DNA of 64,000 nucleotides from JAWOLE01 sp035263845 (lineage in GTDB: Bacteria > Acidobacteriota > Thermoanaerobaculia > UBA5066 > Gp7-AA6). A model generated the notes under the pieces. It made no database searches. It saw nothing but the letters and a program-made list of their open reading frames with translations, and had not been told where the DNA came from. The stretch is taken from positions 7,624 to 71,623 of the forward strand of contig DATFQY010000198.1 of the NCBI GenBank assembly GCA_035263845.1, written 5' to 3'. Both the position numbers and the translations under genes were made by a program. Of the stretch, positions 14,902 through 21,985 are shown in pieces; positions within the stretch are counted from its first letter, which is position 1; every line of letters starts with the position of its first letter.

Positions 14902-15489
14902 TTAGTGCGTCGTAGCGCGGCGCGTGACTCCCACCTCGTAGAGGTCCGAGCCCTTCTGGACGAGGCTCGCGAGAACCTCAGCGTAGAAGTGGCACATCGG
15001 GTGAAGCGTCTCGATCTTTCCGCCGCTCAAGGCGTCGCAGTGGGCCTTGCAGTCCTTGCCGACGAACCAGCGGTCGAAGTCGAGATCCAGGAGAGGCTTG
15101 ACCCACGGATACGTTTCCTCGGTGCACTCGACGACGCTGGCGCCGCGGACGGACCCCTTCGGGTCGACGCCGACGGCGACCTCGACCGGACCATGGATCG
15201 TGAAATCCGTGACGAAGATGACGGCGCCGAGGAGCTTGCCGTCCTCCGACCGGCCCAGGTAGAAGCGGTAGAAGTCCTCGTTGGGCGTCCAGTTCCATTC
15301 CTTCGCGATGGTTTTCTTCTCCGCCGGGGTCAGGCGCACCTCCAGGACGGAGAACTTCTTCGCCCCGGAGAGAAGGCGCGTGACGGCGTCCCGCTCAGAG
15401 AGCAGGATCACGGGCGGGGTGATGTGCGCCAGGAGCATGGCCGGGATGGCGAGGCCGGCGGCCAGCAGGGCGGTTCGGAAGCGGTTCAT
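14902..15489 (-). CDS. Secreted FMN-binding-domain-like protein
   Basis: 195 residues, with an N-terminal signal sequence (FRTALLAAGLAIPAMLLAH). The centre resembles the FMN_bind fold of NqrC/RnfG/NosR proteins (GAVIFVTDFTIHGPVEVAVGV, GSVRGASVVECTEETYPW), but the SGAT-type threonine that carries covalent flavin is not visible. A Cys/His cluster follows (KDCKAHCDALSGG, LHPMCHFYAEVL) that could bind a metal or heme. Its ATG overlaps the stop of the membrane protein at 15486 (ATGA). Last gene of a four-gene minus-strand cluster. Family assignment is tentative. Confidence 0.65.
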   Translation of the reverse strand: MNRFRTALLAAGLAIPAMLLAHITPPVILLSERDAVTRLLSGAKKFSVLEVRLTPAEKKTIAKEWNWTPNEDFYRFYLGRSEDGKLLGAVIFVTDFTIHGPVEVAVGVDPKGSVRGASVVECTEETYPWVKPLLDLDFDRWFVGKDCKAHCDALSGGKIETLHPMCHFYAEVLASLVQKGSDLYEVGVTRRATTH

Positions 15490-16034
15490 GGAATCCTCTC
15501 CTTTCGGAACCACAGTTCGTAGAGCGAGATTCCGGCGATCAGGCAGTAACCGAGGGCGAAGAGCGAGCCTCCCGCGACGACGAGGAAGGCGAGCGAGGCG
15601 GACGCGAAGCGGGTCAGCCACATCCCCCCGATGTCCACGAAGGTCCCCACGAACGGAAGGGCGAGGATCAAGGATTTTCGCCCTTCCGGAAGGGCCGAGA
15701 ACAGAAACACGAGGCCCAGCAGTCCCGAGATCAGCGTCTGGCCGAAGAGGTGCGTGTGGCTCGTCTGGATCAGCAGCGGTGTGCGGATCCAGACCTTCGC
15801 CGCATTGCTGATCTCGCCGATGTCGATCTCCCGCTCGGCGGACATCTCGCCGTGCCCCATGTGCGTCATCGGCATCTCCGGAGCGAGGCTCGAGCGCACC
15901 GCGGCGGGCGAGACGCCCACGGCCGTCGCCGCCTGGGTCGCGGCGGCGATCGCCCCGAGGCCGATTCCCGCGATGTAGAGGGTGCAGTAGACCTTGGCGC
16001 TGACCGGCAAACGCGAAAGCGTCCATCCAAACAC
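15486..16034 (-). CDS. Small multi-span membrane protein with His/Met-rich loop
   Basis: 182 residues from a GTG preceded by AGGAGG at seven bases. About four membrane spans (roughly 12-32, 92-112, 118-138, 145-168). Between spans one and two is a loop with PMTHMGHGEMS, a possible metal ligand set, and at the start of span two SHTHLFG, which could hold heme or metal ligands. I do not recognise a named family. Sits between the porin-like gene and the FMN-binding-like gene, so a role in membrane redox or metal handling is plausible but inferred. Confidence 0.7.
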   Translation of the reverse strand: MFGWTLSRLPVSAKVYCTLYIAGIGLGAIAAATQAATAVGVSPAAVRSSLAPEMPMTHMGHGEMSAEREIDIGEISNAAKVWIRTPLLIQTSHTHLFGQTLISGLLGLVFLFSALPEGRKSLILALPFVGTFVDIGGMWLTRFASASLAFLVVAGGSLFALGYCLIAGISLYELWFRKERIP

Positions 16035-16045
16035 GGCGTGTCCTC

Positions 16046-17398
16046 CTAGAAGTTGACGACCGCCTGCAACTGGAACCTCTGGCTGTTTTTGCTGGCGGAA
16101 AGGATATCGGTGCCGGGCTCGGCGTCCGAGAACGCCGTCCGGTTGGAGAAGTCCATTCGGTACTCGAGCTTGAGATCCACCCAGTCGATCGGGTGGCGGG
16201 TCCGCGGGAACGTAGTCCCGGTTTTTCCGAGATCTCGGATCAGCCGCGAGAGGTGAAAGACCGGCGCGATCGTGACGGACTGGATGGTCTGACGAACGCC
16301 TGTGCGGGCGCCGTCGTTGTCCTTGAGGTACCCGTACCGAAGCGACGCGCCGAAGGCGTCCACGAAGTCGTAGTGGGTGAGAAACGAGAACCCGGACCAG
16401 TGGACCGTCTGTCCGTCCACCGCCGGGTCCTCGATCGGGATTCCGCGCTTGCGGAAAGAGAGGTTCTCCTCCCGCCCCCACACCGCCTCCGCCGCCAGGA
16501 GCAAGCGTGGCAGCGGCGTCCACGTCGCGTCGAGGTCCAGCACGCTTCGAACGTCGTCGTTGTTGTCGTCCTGCTCGGGCCCCGTGAATCCGCCGATTCC
16601 GAAGGTCAGCAGCCCGTCGCGGGAGATGGGTGTGATCCCGATCCGGCCACCGACGCTCTTGGCGTGGTTGTTGTCGTTGAAGTCGTCGTCGGTTACCTCC
16701 GCCTCCCAGCGGTTGACGACCCAGCCGCTGACGTCGAGCCACGGGGTGAACGCGTAGCTCGCCTGCAACCCGGTCATCTTGTTGGGACGGGCGAAGGTGA
16801 AGACCTCCGACGTCGTCGCGGTCAGGAGAAGCGGCTCGTCGTGGCGCTCGATGCCGAAGGGGACGTCGAAACGCCCGATCGAGAGCGCCAAGCCGGTCCC
16901 GAGCGGGACGACGCCCGTGATGTTGAACTTGTCGAGGTTGACGTGGGTCTCGGGCTCCTCGGCGCCGAACCTCTCGATGCACTGGCCCGTGCCCGGACAG
17001 CCGAAGCCGGGATCGAACCCGTGCGTGTGGCGGTCGCGGTGACTCTCGACCTCCATGGCGGCGCCCGCCGAGAGCCAGGGCGAGAAGACCTTCGAAATGG
17101 CGAGGCCGAACTTGTCGAAGCGAAAGTTGGTCGCGCCAGGGTCGGACAAGGCAGCGCCGCCCCCGGCGAACTCGGGGACCAACTGGATGCGCGAGTTGTA
17201 ATTGAACGATCCGACGACGAAGCCGGTGACCCGCGCGCCGAAGAGCGTCGGGTGCGGAAGTCCGACCGCCTCGAGCGGCGTCTCCTGCTCGGGGGGCAGC
17301 GGCTTTTCTTCCTGTGTGGCCTGGGCGGCCGCGGCCGCGGGCTGCAGCGCACAGCCGGCGGCGACGGCCAGACAATGAATCCCGCGAAGAAATCTCAC
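16046..17398 (-). CDS. Outer-membrane beta-barrel (porin-2-like)
   Basis: 450 residues with a signal peptide (MRFLRGIHCLAVAAGCALQP). The remainder alternates short hydrophobic/aromatic strands with Asp/Asn-rich turns (FGLAISKVFSPWLSAGAAMEVE, ALSIGRFDVPFGIERHDEP, SYAFTPWLDVSGWVVNRW) and ends in Phe (QLQAVVNF), the usual barrel-assembly signal. The pattern GRFDVPFGIE with an ASYAFT strand resembles the OmpL-like beta-barrel porin-2 family. The GTG start is chosen because GAGGAGGAAA precedes it. Twelve bases separate it from the membrane-protein gene, so they are probably co-transcribed. Confidence 0.8.
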   Translation of the reverse strand: MRFLRGIHCLAVAAGCALQPAAAAAQATQEEKPLPPEQETPLEAVGLPHPTLFGARVTGFVVGSFNYNSRIQLVPEFAGGGAALSDPGATNFRFDKFGLAISKVFSPWLSAGAAMEVESHRDRHTHGFDPGFGCPGTGQCIERFGAEEPETHVNLDKFNITGVVPLGTGLALSIGRFDVPFGIERHDEPLLLTATTSEVFTFARPNKMTGLQASYAFTPWLDVSGWVVNRWEAEVTDDDFNDNNHAKSVGGRIGITPISRDGLLTFGIGGFTGPEQDDNNDDVRSVLDLDATWTPLPRLLLAAEAVWGREENLSFRKRGIPIEDPAVDGQTVHWSGFSFLTHYDFVDAFGASLRYGYLKDNDGARTGVRQTIQSVTIAPVFHLSRLIRDLGKTGTTFPRTRHPIDWVDLKLEYRMDFSNRTAFSDAEPGTDILSASKNSQRFQLQAVVNF

Positions 17399-17460
17399 GG
17401 TTTCCTCCTCTCCATGCTTTTTCTCGGGAATGGCGCGCGCGAGAATTCGCACGCCCGCGG

Positions 17461-17778
17461 CTAACCGCGGGGAGGAGGATCGAGGATTTCCGGGGAGGGC
17501 GCGGGTTTCGCGATCGCTTCGTCGGAAACGACGCTGTCCGATGGCGCCGGGCCCGGAAGCGCGACGGCGGCGGGTGGAGCAAGCGCAATCGAAGGCGCGA
17601 GGAACGCGTCCGCGTCCGGCTTGTTGCACTGTTCCATGGAGCAGTCGCCCGCGGGGCAGCAGGACTCTCCATCGGGGCCCATGTGGCAGACGGAAGCGGG
17701 GGCGCAGTCGGGCAGAGTCCACAGGGAGAGTGCTTGCGCCGGCAGAAGGAGGACCAGGAGAAGGACCGCCCGCCTCAT
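17461..17778 (-). CDS. Small secreted Cys-rich protein
   Basis: 105 residues: a signal peptide (MRRAVLLLVLLLPAQALS), then a tight Cys cluster DCAPASVCHMGPDGESCCPA followed by GDCSMEQC (seven cysteines in 26 residues with interspersed Met), and a Pro/Ala-rich acidic tail. The layout suggests a periplasmic metal-binding or disulfide-stabilised peptide. No family recognised. It appears to lead the four-gene cluster down to 14902. Confidence 0.65.
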   Translation of the reverse strand: MRRAVLLLVLLLPAQALSLWTLPDCAPASVCHMGPDGESCCPAGDCSMEQCNKPDADAFLAPSIALAPPAAVALPGPAPSDSVVSDEAIAKPAPSPEILDPPPRG

Positions 17779-17828
17779 TTTTCGGGGGATCTTATAACGG
17801 CTTCAAAAAGGGAGGGCCCCTCCTTCCT

Positions 17829-17963
17829 TGTCATCCTGAGCGAGGCCGAAGGCCAGCGAAGGATCTACTCGACTGAGCCGCGTGAAAACTCTCTCGCGGC
17901 TGCTCCACCAAGCTCCTTCCCTCGGCTTCGCTCGGGACTCGCTTCGCTTCCCTCAGCATGACA
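17829..17963. repeat. Paired repeat A element with inverted ends
   Basis: The left end is TGTCATCCTGAG (17829-17840) followed by GCGAAGGATCT; the right end is CTCAGCATGACA (17952-17963), the inverse of the left end with one mismatch. Between them lie GGCCGAAGGCC and CGCGGCTGCTCC stretches able to form hairpins. This fills most of the 17779-17996 gap between two minus-strand genes. Confidence 0.65.
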
Positions 17964-17996
17964 GAGGGGGCTGGCGCCCTCCCTTTGTCACCTTTG

Positions 17997-19325
17997 TCAC
18001 ATCGCGTGCTCCATGTCGTGGGGTTTCCCCCAGCGCAGGCGGAGGAACACGTGGGTGGAGAGAGGGCGGTTCCCGTACGTCGAATCCAGTTCCGAAGGGT
18101 ACTTGTAGCCGGTGAAGTCGAGCCCGGCTCCGAACCGAAGCCATGGAAGCAGCTCGAAGTCGCGGAAGTATCCGAAGGTGAGCGCCTTGATCTTCACGAT
18201 CGTCGTGGCGACGGGCTGGCCGGGGAGCGCCCCCTCCTTCGTCAGTAGAAGCTGCAGGTTGCGGTCCACGTACTCCGCGCGAGCGTAGACCTGGTCCACG
18301 GGCGACGCCTGGAAGGCCCCCTCGAGCAGCCAGTAATCCGTGTAACCCTTCGGCGCGTTGGGATGCCGGACGGCCAGCGGAACGATCCGGAAAATGCCAA
18401 ATGTGGACGGCTGTCCCTTGCCGCCGTCGTAGTCCCGGCCCCAGATCAGCGAGAACGCGACCGGACGGTCTCCGGCGGCGCCGTAGTGGAGCGACGCGGT
18501 CGCCCGGTGCTTGGTCCCCGGGAAGATCACCTCCGGGTCTTTCCGGGAGGCGTACGAAGCCTGCGCCGACCAACCCTCCGGCAGCTCCAGCCGGATTCTT
18601 CCCGAGGCCGAGTCGAGGGCGCCGTGCTCGAAGTCCCAGCGGTTCTCGTTGGGCTCCGCGCCATGAAACGCGGATCCCTCGAGGATGAGCCAGCGCCAGC
18701 CGAATCCCGCGGTGATCACGCCGAACGTGACGTGCGTGGAATCCTGGCCGTGATGCGACAGGGGAGCGGTCGGGTTCTCGCCGGCGGACGCGCGGTGCAT
18801 GAAGGCGGTCGGGCCCAGGGCCGGCTCGCCGACCGGAGCGAGCTGCAGCCAGAACGCGCCGTCCGTTCCGACGGACCGGCGGTAGGTCGCCGACAGGTTC
18901 ATCCAGAAGTCGTGAGGATGCTGGTAGTCGATCAGCGGCTGCCCCTCGAAGGTCTCGCCCTCCTGGAAGATCTCCGGGCTTCCGCGCTTCTCCATCGTGG
19001 CGGGCTCGATCGAGTTCATCAGCATCAGCGTCAGGCGCCCGCCGCCGAGGTCGTGCGAGGCGTGGAGCATGTTCCAGTTGGAGGACTCGAACGCCTCGTC
19101 GCCGGAAGGGCCGCCCTGCTTGTTGTAGACACCGCGGAAGATGCCCAGGTCCATGACATGCCAGCCGGGCATCGCCATCCCGCCCATCGGGTCGTGCAGC
19201 GTCATGCCGGTCATGATCCACATGTCCGACTGGAAGAGGTTGCGGGAATCCGAGCCCTGTCCCGCCGCGGCCGGCGGGAGGCACAGCAGTCCGAGAACGG
19301 CGACAACCGCGATCTGGAAACGCAT
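17997..19325 (-). CDS. Met/His-rich outer-membrane-type protein of unknown function
   Basis: 442 residues with a signal peptide (RFQIAVVAVLGLLCLPPAAAG). The start of the mature protein is rich in Met and His (DMWIMTGMTLHDPMGGMAM), and the rest alternates strands and turns as in a beta-barrel (YTDYWLLEGAFQASPVDQVYARAEY, FGYFRDFELLPWLRFGAGLD), ending FLRLRWGKPHDMEHAM. It resembles uncharacterised proteins seen near copper or heavy-metal genes in other bacteria; that link is recalled, not shown here. Divergent from the sulfite-oxidase-like gene across 58 bases. Confidence 0.75.
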   Translation of the reverse strand: MRFQIAVVAVLGLLCLPPAAAGQGSDSRNLFQSDMWIMTGMTLHDPMGGMAMPGWHVMDLGIFRGVYNKQGGPSGDEAFESSNWNMLHASHDLGGGRLTLMLMNSIEPATMEKRGSPEIFQEGETFEGQPLIDYQHPHDFWMNLSATYRRSVGTDGAFWLQLAPVGEPALGPTAFMHRASAGENPTAPLSHHGQDSTHVTFGVITAGFGWRWLILEGSAFHGAEPNENRWDFEHGALDSASGRIRLELPEGWSAQASYASRKDPEVIFPGTKHRATASLHYGAAGDRPVAFSLIWGRDYDGGKGQPSTFGIFRIVPLAVRHPNAPKGYTDYWLLEGAFQASPVDQVYARAEYVDRNLQLLLTKEGALPGQPVATTIVKIKALTFGYFRDFELLPWLRFGAGLDFTGYKYPSELDSTYGNRPLSTHVFLRLRWGKPHDMEHAM

Positions 19326-19383
19326 TGGATCGGTGCCGTTATTATCCACGAACGCGGCGCTGCAAGATGCGAACGGCACGGAC

Positions 19384-20016
19384 ATGACGGAAGTTGAAGG
19401 CGCGAGATTGCCTCCGGGACAAGTCCGGACGGCGAAATGGCCGGTGCTGACGTACGGCGCGACGCCGCGTCCGGATCTGTCGAAGTGGACGTTTCGCTGC
19501 ACGGGGCTCGTCGAGAAGGAAGTCGCCTGGACCTGGGAGGAGTTTCGGAGGCTGCCTCGCGTCGAGATCGTCAGCGACATCCACTGCGTTACCCGCTGGA
19601 GCCGTTTCGACAACCGGTGGGAGGGCGTCTCGGTGCGCGAGATCCTCTCCCGCGCGAAGGTCAAGGCCTCCGTCGTCGCGGTCCTCGTCCACACGGAGGA
19701 GGGGTACACGACCAACCTCGCGCTCGAGGACATCACAGCGCCCGACGCGCTGCTGGCGTTGAAGCACGACGGACAGGATCTCGAGCCGGATCACGGCGGC
19801 CCGTGCCGGCTTGTGGTGCCACAGCTCTACTTCTGGAAGAGCGCGAAGTGGGTTCGCGAGTTCGAGTTCCTCAACGTGAATCCCCCGGGCTTCTGGGAGG
19901 TCAACGGGTACCACATGCGCGCGGATCCCTGGAAGGAAGAGCGCTTCTCGGCGGACGAAACGGACGCGATGCAGCGGCTGCGATCCGAGGCGGCGAAGAA
20001 GCTGCGGAAAAGATGA
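19384..20016 (+). CDS. Sulfite-oxidase-like molybdopterin oxidoreductase
   Basis: 210 residues, soluble, no signal peptide from this start. Contains the molybdopterin-binding layout of the short COG2041 proteins: WPVLTYGATP, FRCTGLVEKEVAWTWEEF, EIVSDIHCVTRWS with the Mo-coordinating Cys at 68, and YTTNLALEDI, GGPCRLVVPQLYFWKSAKW. Members bind a molybdenum cofactor; the substrate is unknown. I take the ATG at 19384, since upstream in-frame sequence belongs to the divergent promoter region. No heme domain is present. Confidence 0.88.
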   Translation: MTEVEGARLPPGQVRTAKWPVLTYGATPRPDLSKWTFRCTGLVEKEVAWTWEEFRRLPRVEIVSDIHCVTRWSRFDNRWEGVSVREILSRAKVKASVVAVLVHTEEGYTTNLALEDITAPDALLALKHDGQDLEPDHGGPCRLVVPQLYFWKSAKWVREFEFLNVNPPGFWEVNGYHMRADPWKEERFSADETDAMQRLRSEAAKKLRKR

Positions 20017-20035
20017 CGACGGCTTCGGTTAGCGC

Positions 20036-20064
20036 TTGACTTACGCCAATATTACGCCTAGACT
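20036..20064 (+). promoter_or_regulatory. Strong sigma70-type promoter upstream of lexA with direct-repeat operator candidate
   Basis: TTGACT (20036-20041), 17-base spacer, TAGACT (20059-20064). The spacer region holds two copies of TTACGCC (20041-20047 and 20052-20058) exactly 11 bases apart, one helical turn, which looks like an operator. LexA autoregulation is general, and direct-repeat LexA boxes exist in some phyla, so self-binding here is a reasonable inference. Confidence 0.6.
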
Positions 20065-20080
20065 CCAGCAATGGCCGATG

Positions 20081-20110
20081 GGCTGCTTCCCGCGGGCCCG
20101 GGAGGCAGCC
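20081..20110 (+). other. Strong hairpin in the lexA leader
   Basis: GGCTGC TTCCCG (20081-20092) pairs with CGGGAG GCAGCC (20099-20110), a 12-bp stem with one G-T pair and a six-base loop. No T-run follows, so it is not a classic terminator. It lies between the predicted promoter and the lexA ATG at 20178 and inside a 19-codon frame starting with ATG at 20071. Confidence 0.55.
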
Positions 20111-20177
20111 GCGGTGGTCCCTCGGCCTAATTGATTATCGAAAGTATCCATATCTTCCTTATTTTGTTAGGGAGAAT

Positions 20178-20780
20178 ATGAATCTCACGAGACGTCAGAA
20201 GGACATTCTCGATTTTATTCGCACTTACAGGGCCAACCACGGGATCTCGCCGACCCAGAGAGAGATCCGCGAGAACTTCGGCCTCTCCTCTTTCGGCACG
20301 ATTCAGAAGCACCTGAAGCGTCTCGAGGAAAAAGGCGCCCTCTCCCGGGAGTGGAACCGCAGCCGCGGCATCGCGCCCTCCGTCGAGCGCGCATCCTCGC
20401 GGGAAGTGGCCCTGTTGGGGTACGTCGCGGCCGGCCGTCCGATCGAGCCGTTTCCCGACGAGGAGCGCATCGAGGTCCCGGCCTCGCTGCTGGGGAAAGG
20501 GGAGCACTTCGTCCTGCGCGTCCGGGGAGACTCGATGATCGACGACGGCATCCGGGACGGGGACTACGTCGTCGTCGCCCGGCGCTCGACGGCCCAGAAC
20601 GGGCAGACCGTCGTGGCCCTGGTGCGCGGCGAGGCGACCCTGAAACGCTATTACTCGGAAGGCTCCCGGGTCCGCCTCCAGCCGGCCAACGCTTCCATGA
20701 AACCCCTCTCGGTGGACACCCGCGACGTCACCGTCCAGGGAGTGGTCACCGGCCTCATCCGGAACTACGCCACCGCGTAA
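20178..20780 (+). CDS. lexA: LexA repressor
   Basis: Represses the SOS regulon and self-cleaves when stimulated by RecA filament. 200 residues: winged-helix DNA-binding domain (1-70; LTRRQKDILDFI, SPTQREIRENFGLSS), the cleavage site Ala85-Gly86 in GYVAAGRPI, and the S24 peptidase dyad Ser119 (GDSMIDDG) and Lys156 (ATLKRYY). All catalytic features are intact. GGGAG precedes the ATG. Upstream promoter and leader structure are listed separately. Confidence 0.96.
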   Translation: MNLTRRQKDILDFIRTYRANHGISPTQREIRENFGLSSFGTIQKHLKRLEEKGALSREWNRSRGIAPSVERASSREVALLGYVAAGRPIEPFPDEERIEVPASLLGKGEHFVLRVRGDSMIDDGIRDGDYVVVARRSTAQNGQTVVALVRGEATLKRYYSEGSRVRLQPANASMKPLSVDTRDVTVQGVVTGLIRNYATA

Positions 20781-20810
20781 CTCTCAGCAATTCGGTCGAT
20801 TCGGGGTTCA

Positions 20811-20886
20811 TGGAGGCGACGGGGGGATTCGAACCCCCGCATAAAGGTTTTGCAGACCTCTCCCTTAACCACTTGGGTACGTCGCC
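20811..20886 (-). tRNA. tRNA-Cys (GCA)
   Basis: Minus-strand cloverleaf: acceptor GGCGACG with CGTCGCC, anticodon loop CTGCAAA giving GCA, T-loop TTCGAAT, U at the discriminator position as expected for tRNA-Cys, and CCA encoded. Downstream on the plus map, 20887-21138 has no gene; it contains a perfect 7-bp stem AGTGGAC-GAAG-GTCCACT near 20911-20928. Confidence 0.95.
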
Positions 20887-21138
20887 ATGCCTGAGCGGCG
20901 CATTTTATCAGTGGACGAAGGTCCACTAGAGACAAGCCCCCGGCGTTGGCGGCGTGGAGGTGCACGAGGGTCCCGGCAGCCACCTGAAATGCTCCAATCG
21001 CCACATGCAGAAGCGCGCAACCGCCCGGCGCGAGTGCATCCGCGCCTCTCTTGCCCTGCCCGACGAGGAGTGATTTCTCGCCCCGAGTTCCCCTCGTCCG
21101 CTTCGATCGGGCCAAAATCGAATAGGATGATTCCGCCG

Positions 21139-21227
21139 GCCGGAGTGGCGGAATTGGTAGACGCACGGGACTTAAAATCCCGAGGGCCGAAAGGCCCGTG
21201 CCGGTTCGATTCCGGCCTCCGGCACCA
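21139..21227 (+). tRNA. tRNA-Leu (UAA)
   Basis: Class II tRNA with a long variable arm (GGGCC GAAA GGCCC). Acceptor GCCGGAG with CTCCGGC, anticodon loop CTTAAAA giving UAA, T-loop TTCGATT, discriminator A, CCA encoded. Lies 41 bases upstream of rnc on the same strand. Confidence 0.96.
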
Positions 21228-21268
21228 GAGCGGAATCACACGGAAAACCGAGGATTGAAGGCCGTTTC

Positions 21269-21985
21269 ATGAGCCACGTCGCGCCCGACACGATCTCGGA
21301 ATTCGAGCGGATCGTCGGGTACAAGTTCCAGGACCGGGACCTGCTCGCCCGGTCGCTGACGCACAAGTCCTTCGCCAACGAGCGGCGCGAGACCTCTTCC
21401 TCGCACAACGAGAGGCTGGAGTTCCTCGGGGACACGGTCCTGGGCTTCGTCATCGGGGAGCTGATCTACCGCTCCTTCCCGAACCTCCAGGAGGGATCGC
21501 TCTCGAAGATCAAGGCGCACCTGGTTTCCTCCTCGACGCTGGCGGCGAAGGGGCGGGAGCTCGGGATCGGGCGCTTCCTGCGGATGGGGGCGGGGGAGGC
21601 GCGCTCCGGAGGCGCCGAGAAGCTGTCGCTCCTGGCCGACGGATTCGAGGCGATCGTCGCGGCGATCTACCTCGACGGAGGACTCGCGGCGGCCGAGGCG
21701 TTCCTCAAGCGGACCTTCCTTCCCGACGTCACCGGGATCGACATCGGGGACCTCTCCTTCCAGGATTACAAGACCGTGCTGCAGGAGTCGGCGCAGGCGC
21801 TGGGGCTGCCGCTGCCGGAGTACCGGATCGTGGACGAGTACGGGCCCGACCACGAGAAGGTCTTCGTCATCCAGGTCTTCTGGAACGGAGAAGCCTTCGC
21901 CTACGGCCGGGGCGCCTCCAAGCGCGAAGCCCAGCGCAAGGCCGCCAAGGAAGCCCTGAAGAAACTCGGCCGCCTCCCGGCCTAG
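21269..21985 (+). CDS. rnc: Ribonuclease III
   Basis: Cleaves double-stranded RNA in rRNA and mRNA maturation. 238 residues: the RNase III signature NERLEFLGDTVLG (47-59), the acidic DGFEAIVAAIYLDGG block, and a C-terminal double-stranded RNA-binding domain (from about 166: DYKTVLQESAQALG, GASKREAQRKAAKEALKKL). The start at 21269 follows the tRNA-Leu gene closely and may be co-transcribed with it. Converges with dsbD, overlapping it by four bases at the stops. Confidence 0.95.
   Translation: MSHVAPDTISEFERIVGYKFQDRDLLARSLTHKSFANERRETSSSHNERLEFLGDTVLGFVIGELIYRSFPNLQEGSLSKIKAHLVSSSTLAAKGRELGIGRFLRMGAGEARSGGAEKLSLLADGFEAIVAAIYLDGGLAAAEAFLKRTFLPDVTGIDIGDLSFQDYKTVLQESAQALGLPLPEYRIVDEYGPDHEKVFVIQVFWNGEAFAYGRGASKREAQRKAAKEALKKLGRLPA

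Noticed and set aside
20911..20928. Perfect 7-bp hairpin (AGTGGAC-GAAG-GTCCACT) as a terminator
   Set aside because: It lies upstream of tRNA-Cys on its own strand and far from the lexA end, with no T-run on either side, so I only mention it in the tRNA entry.
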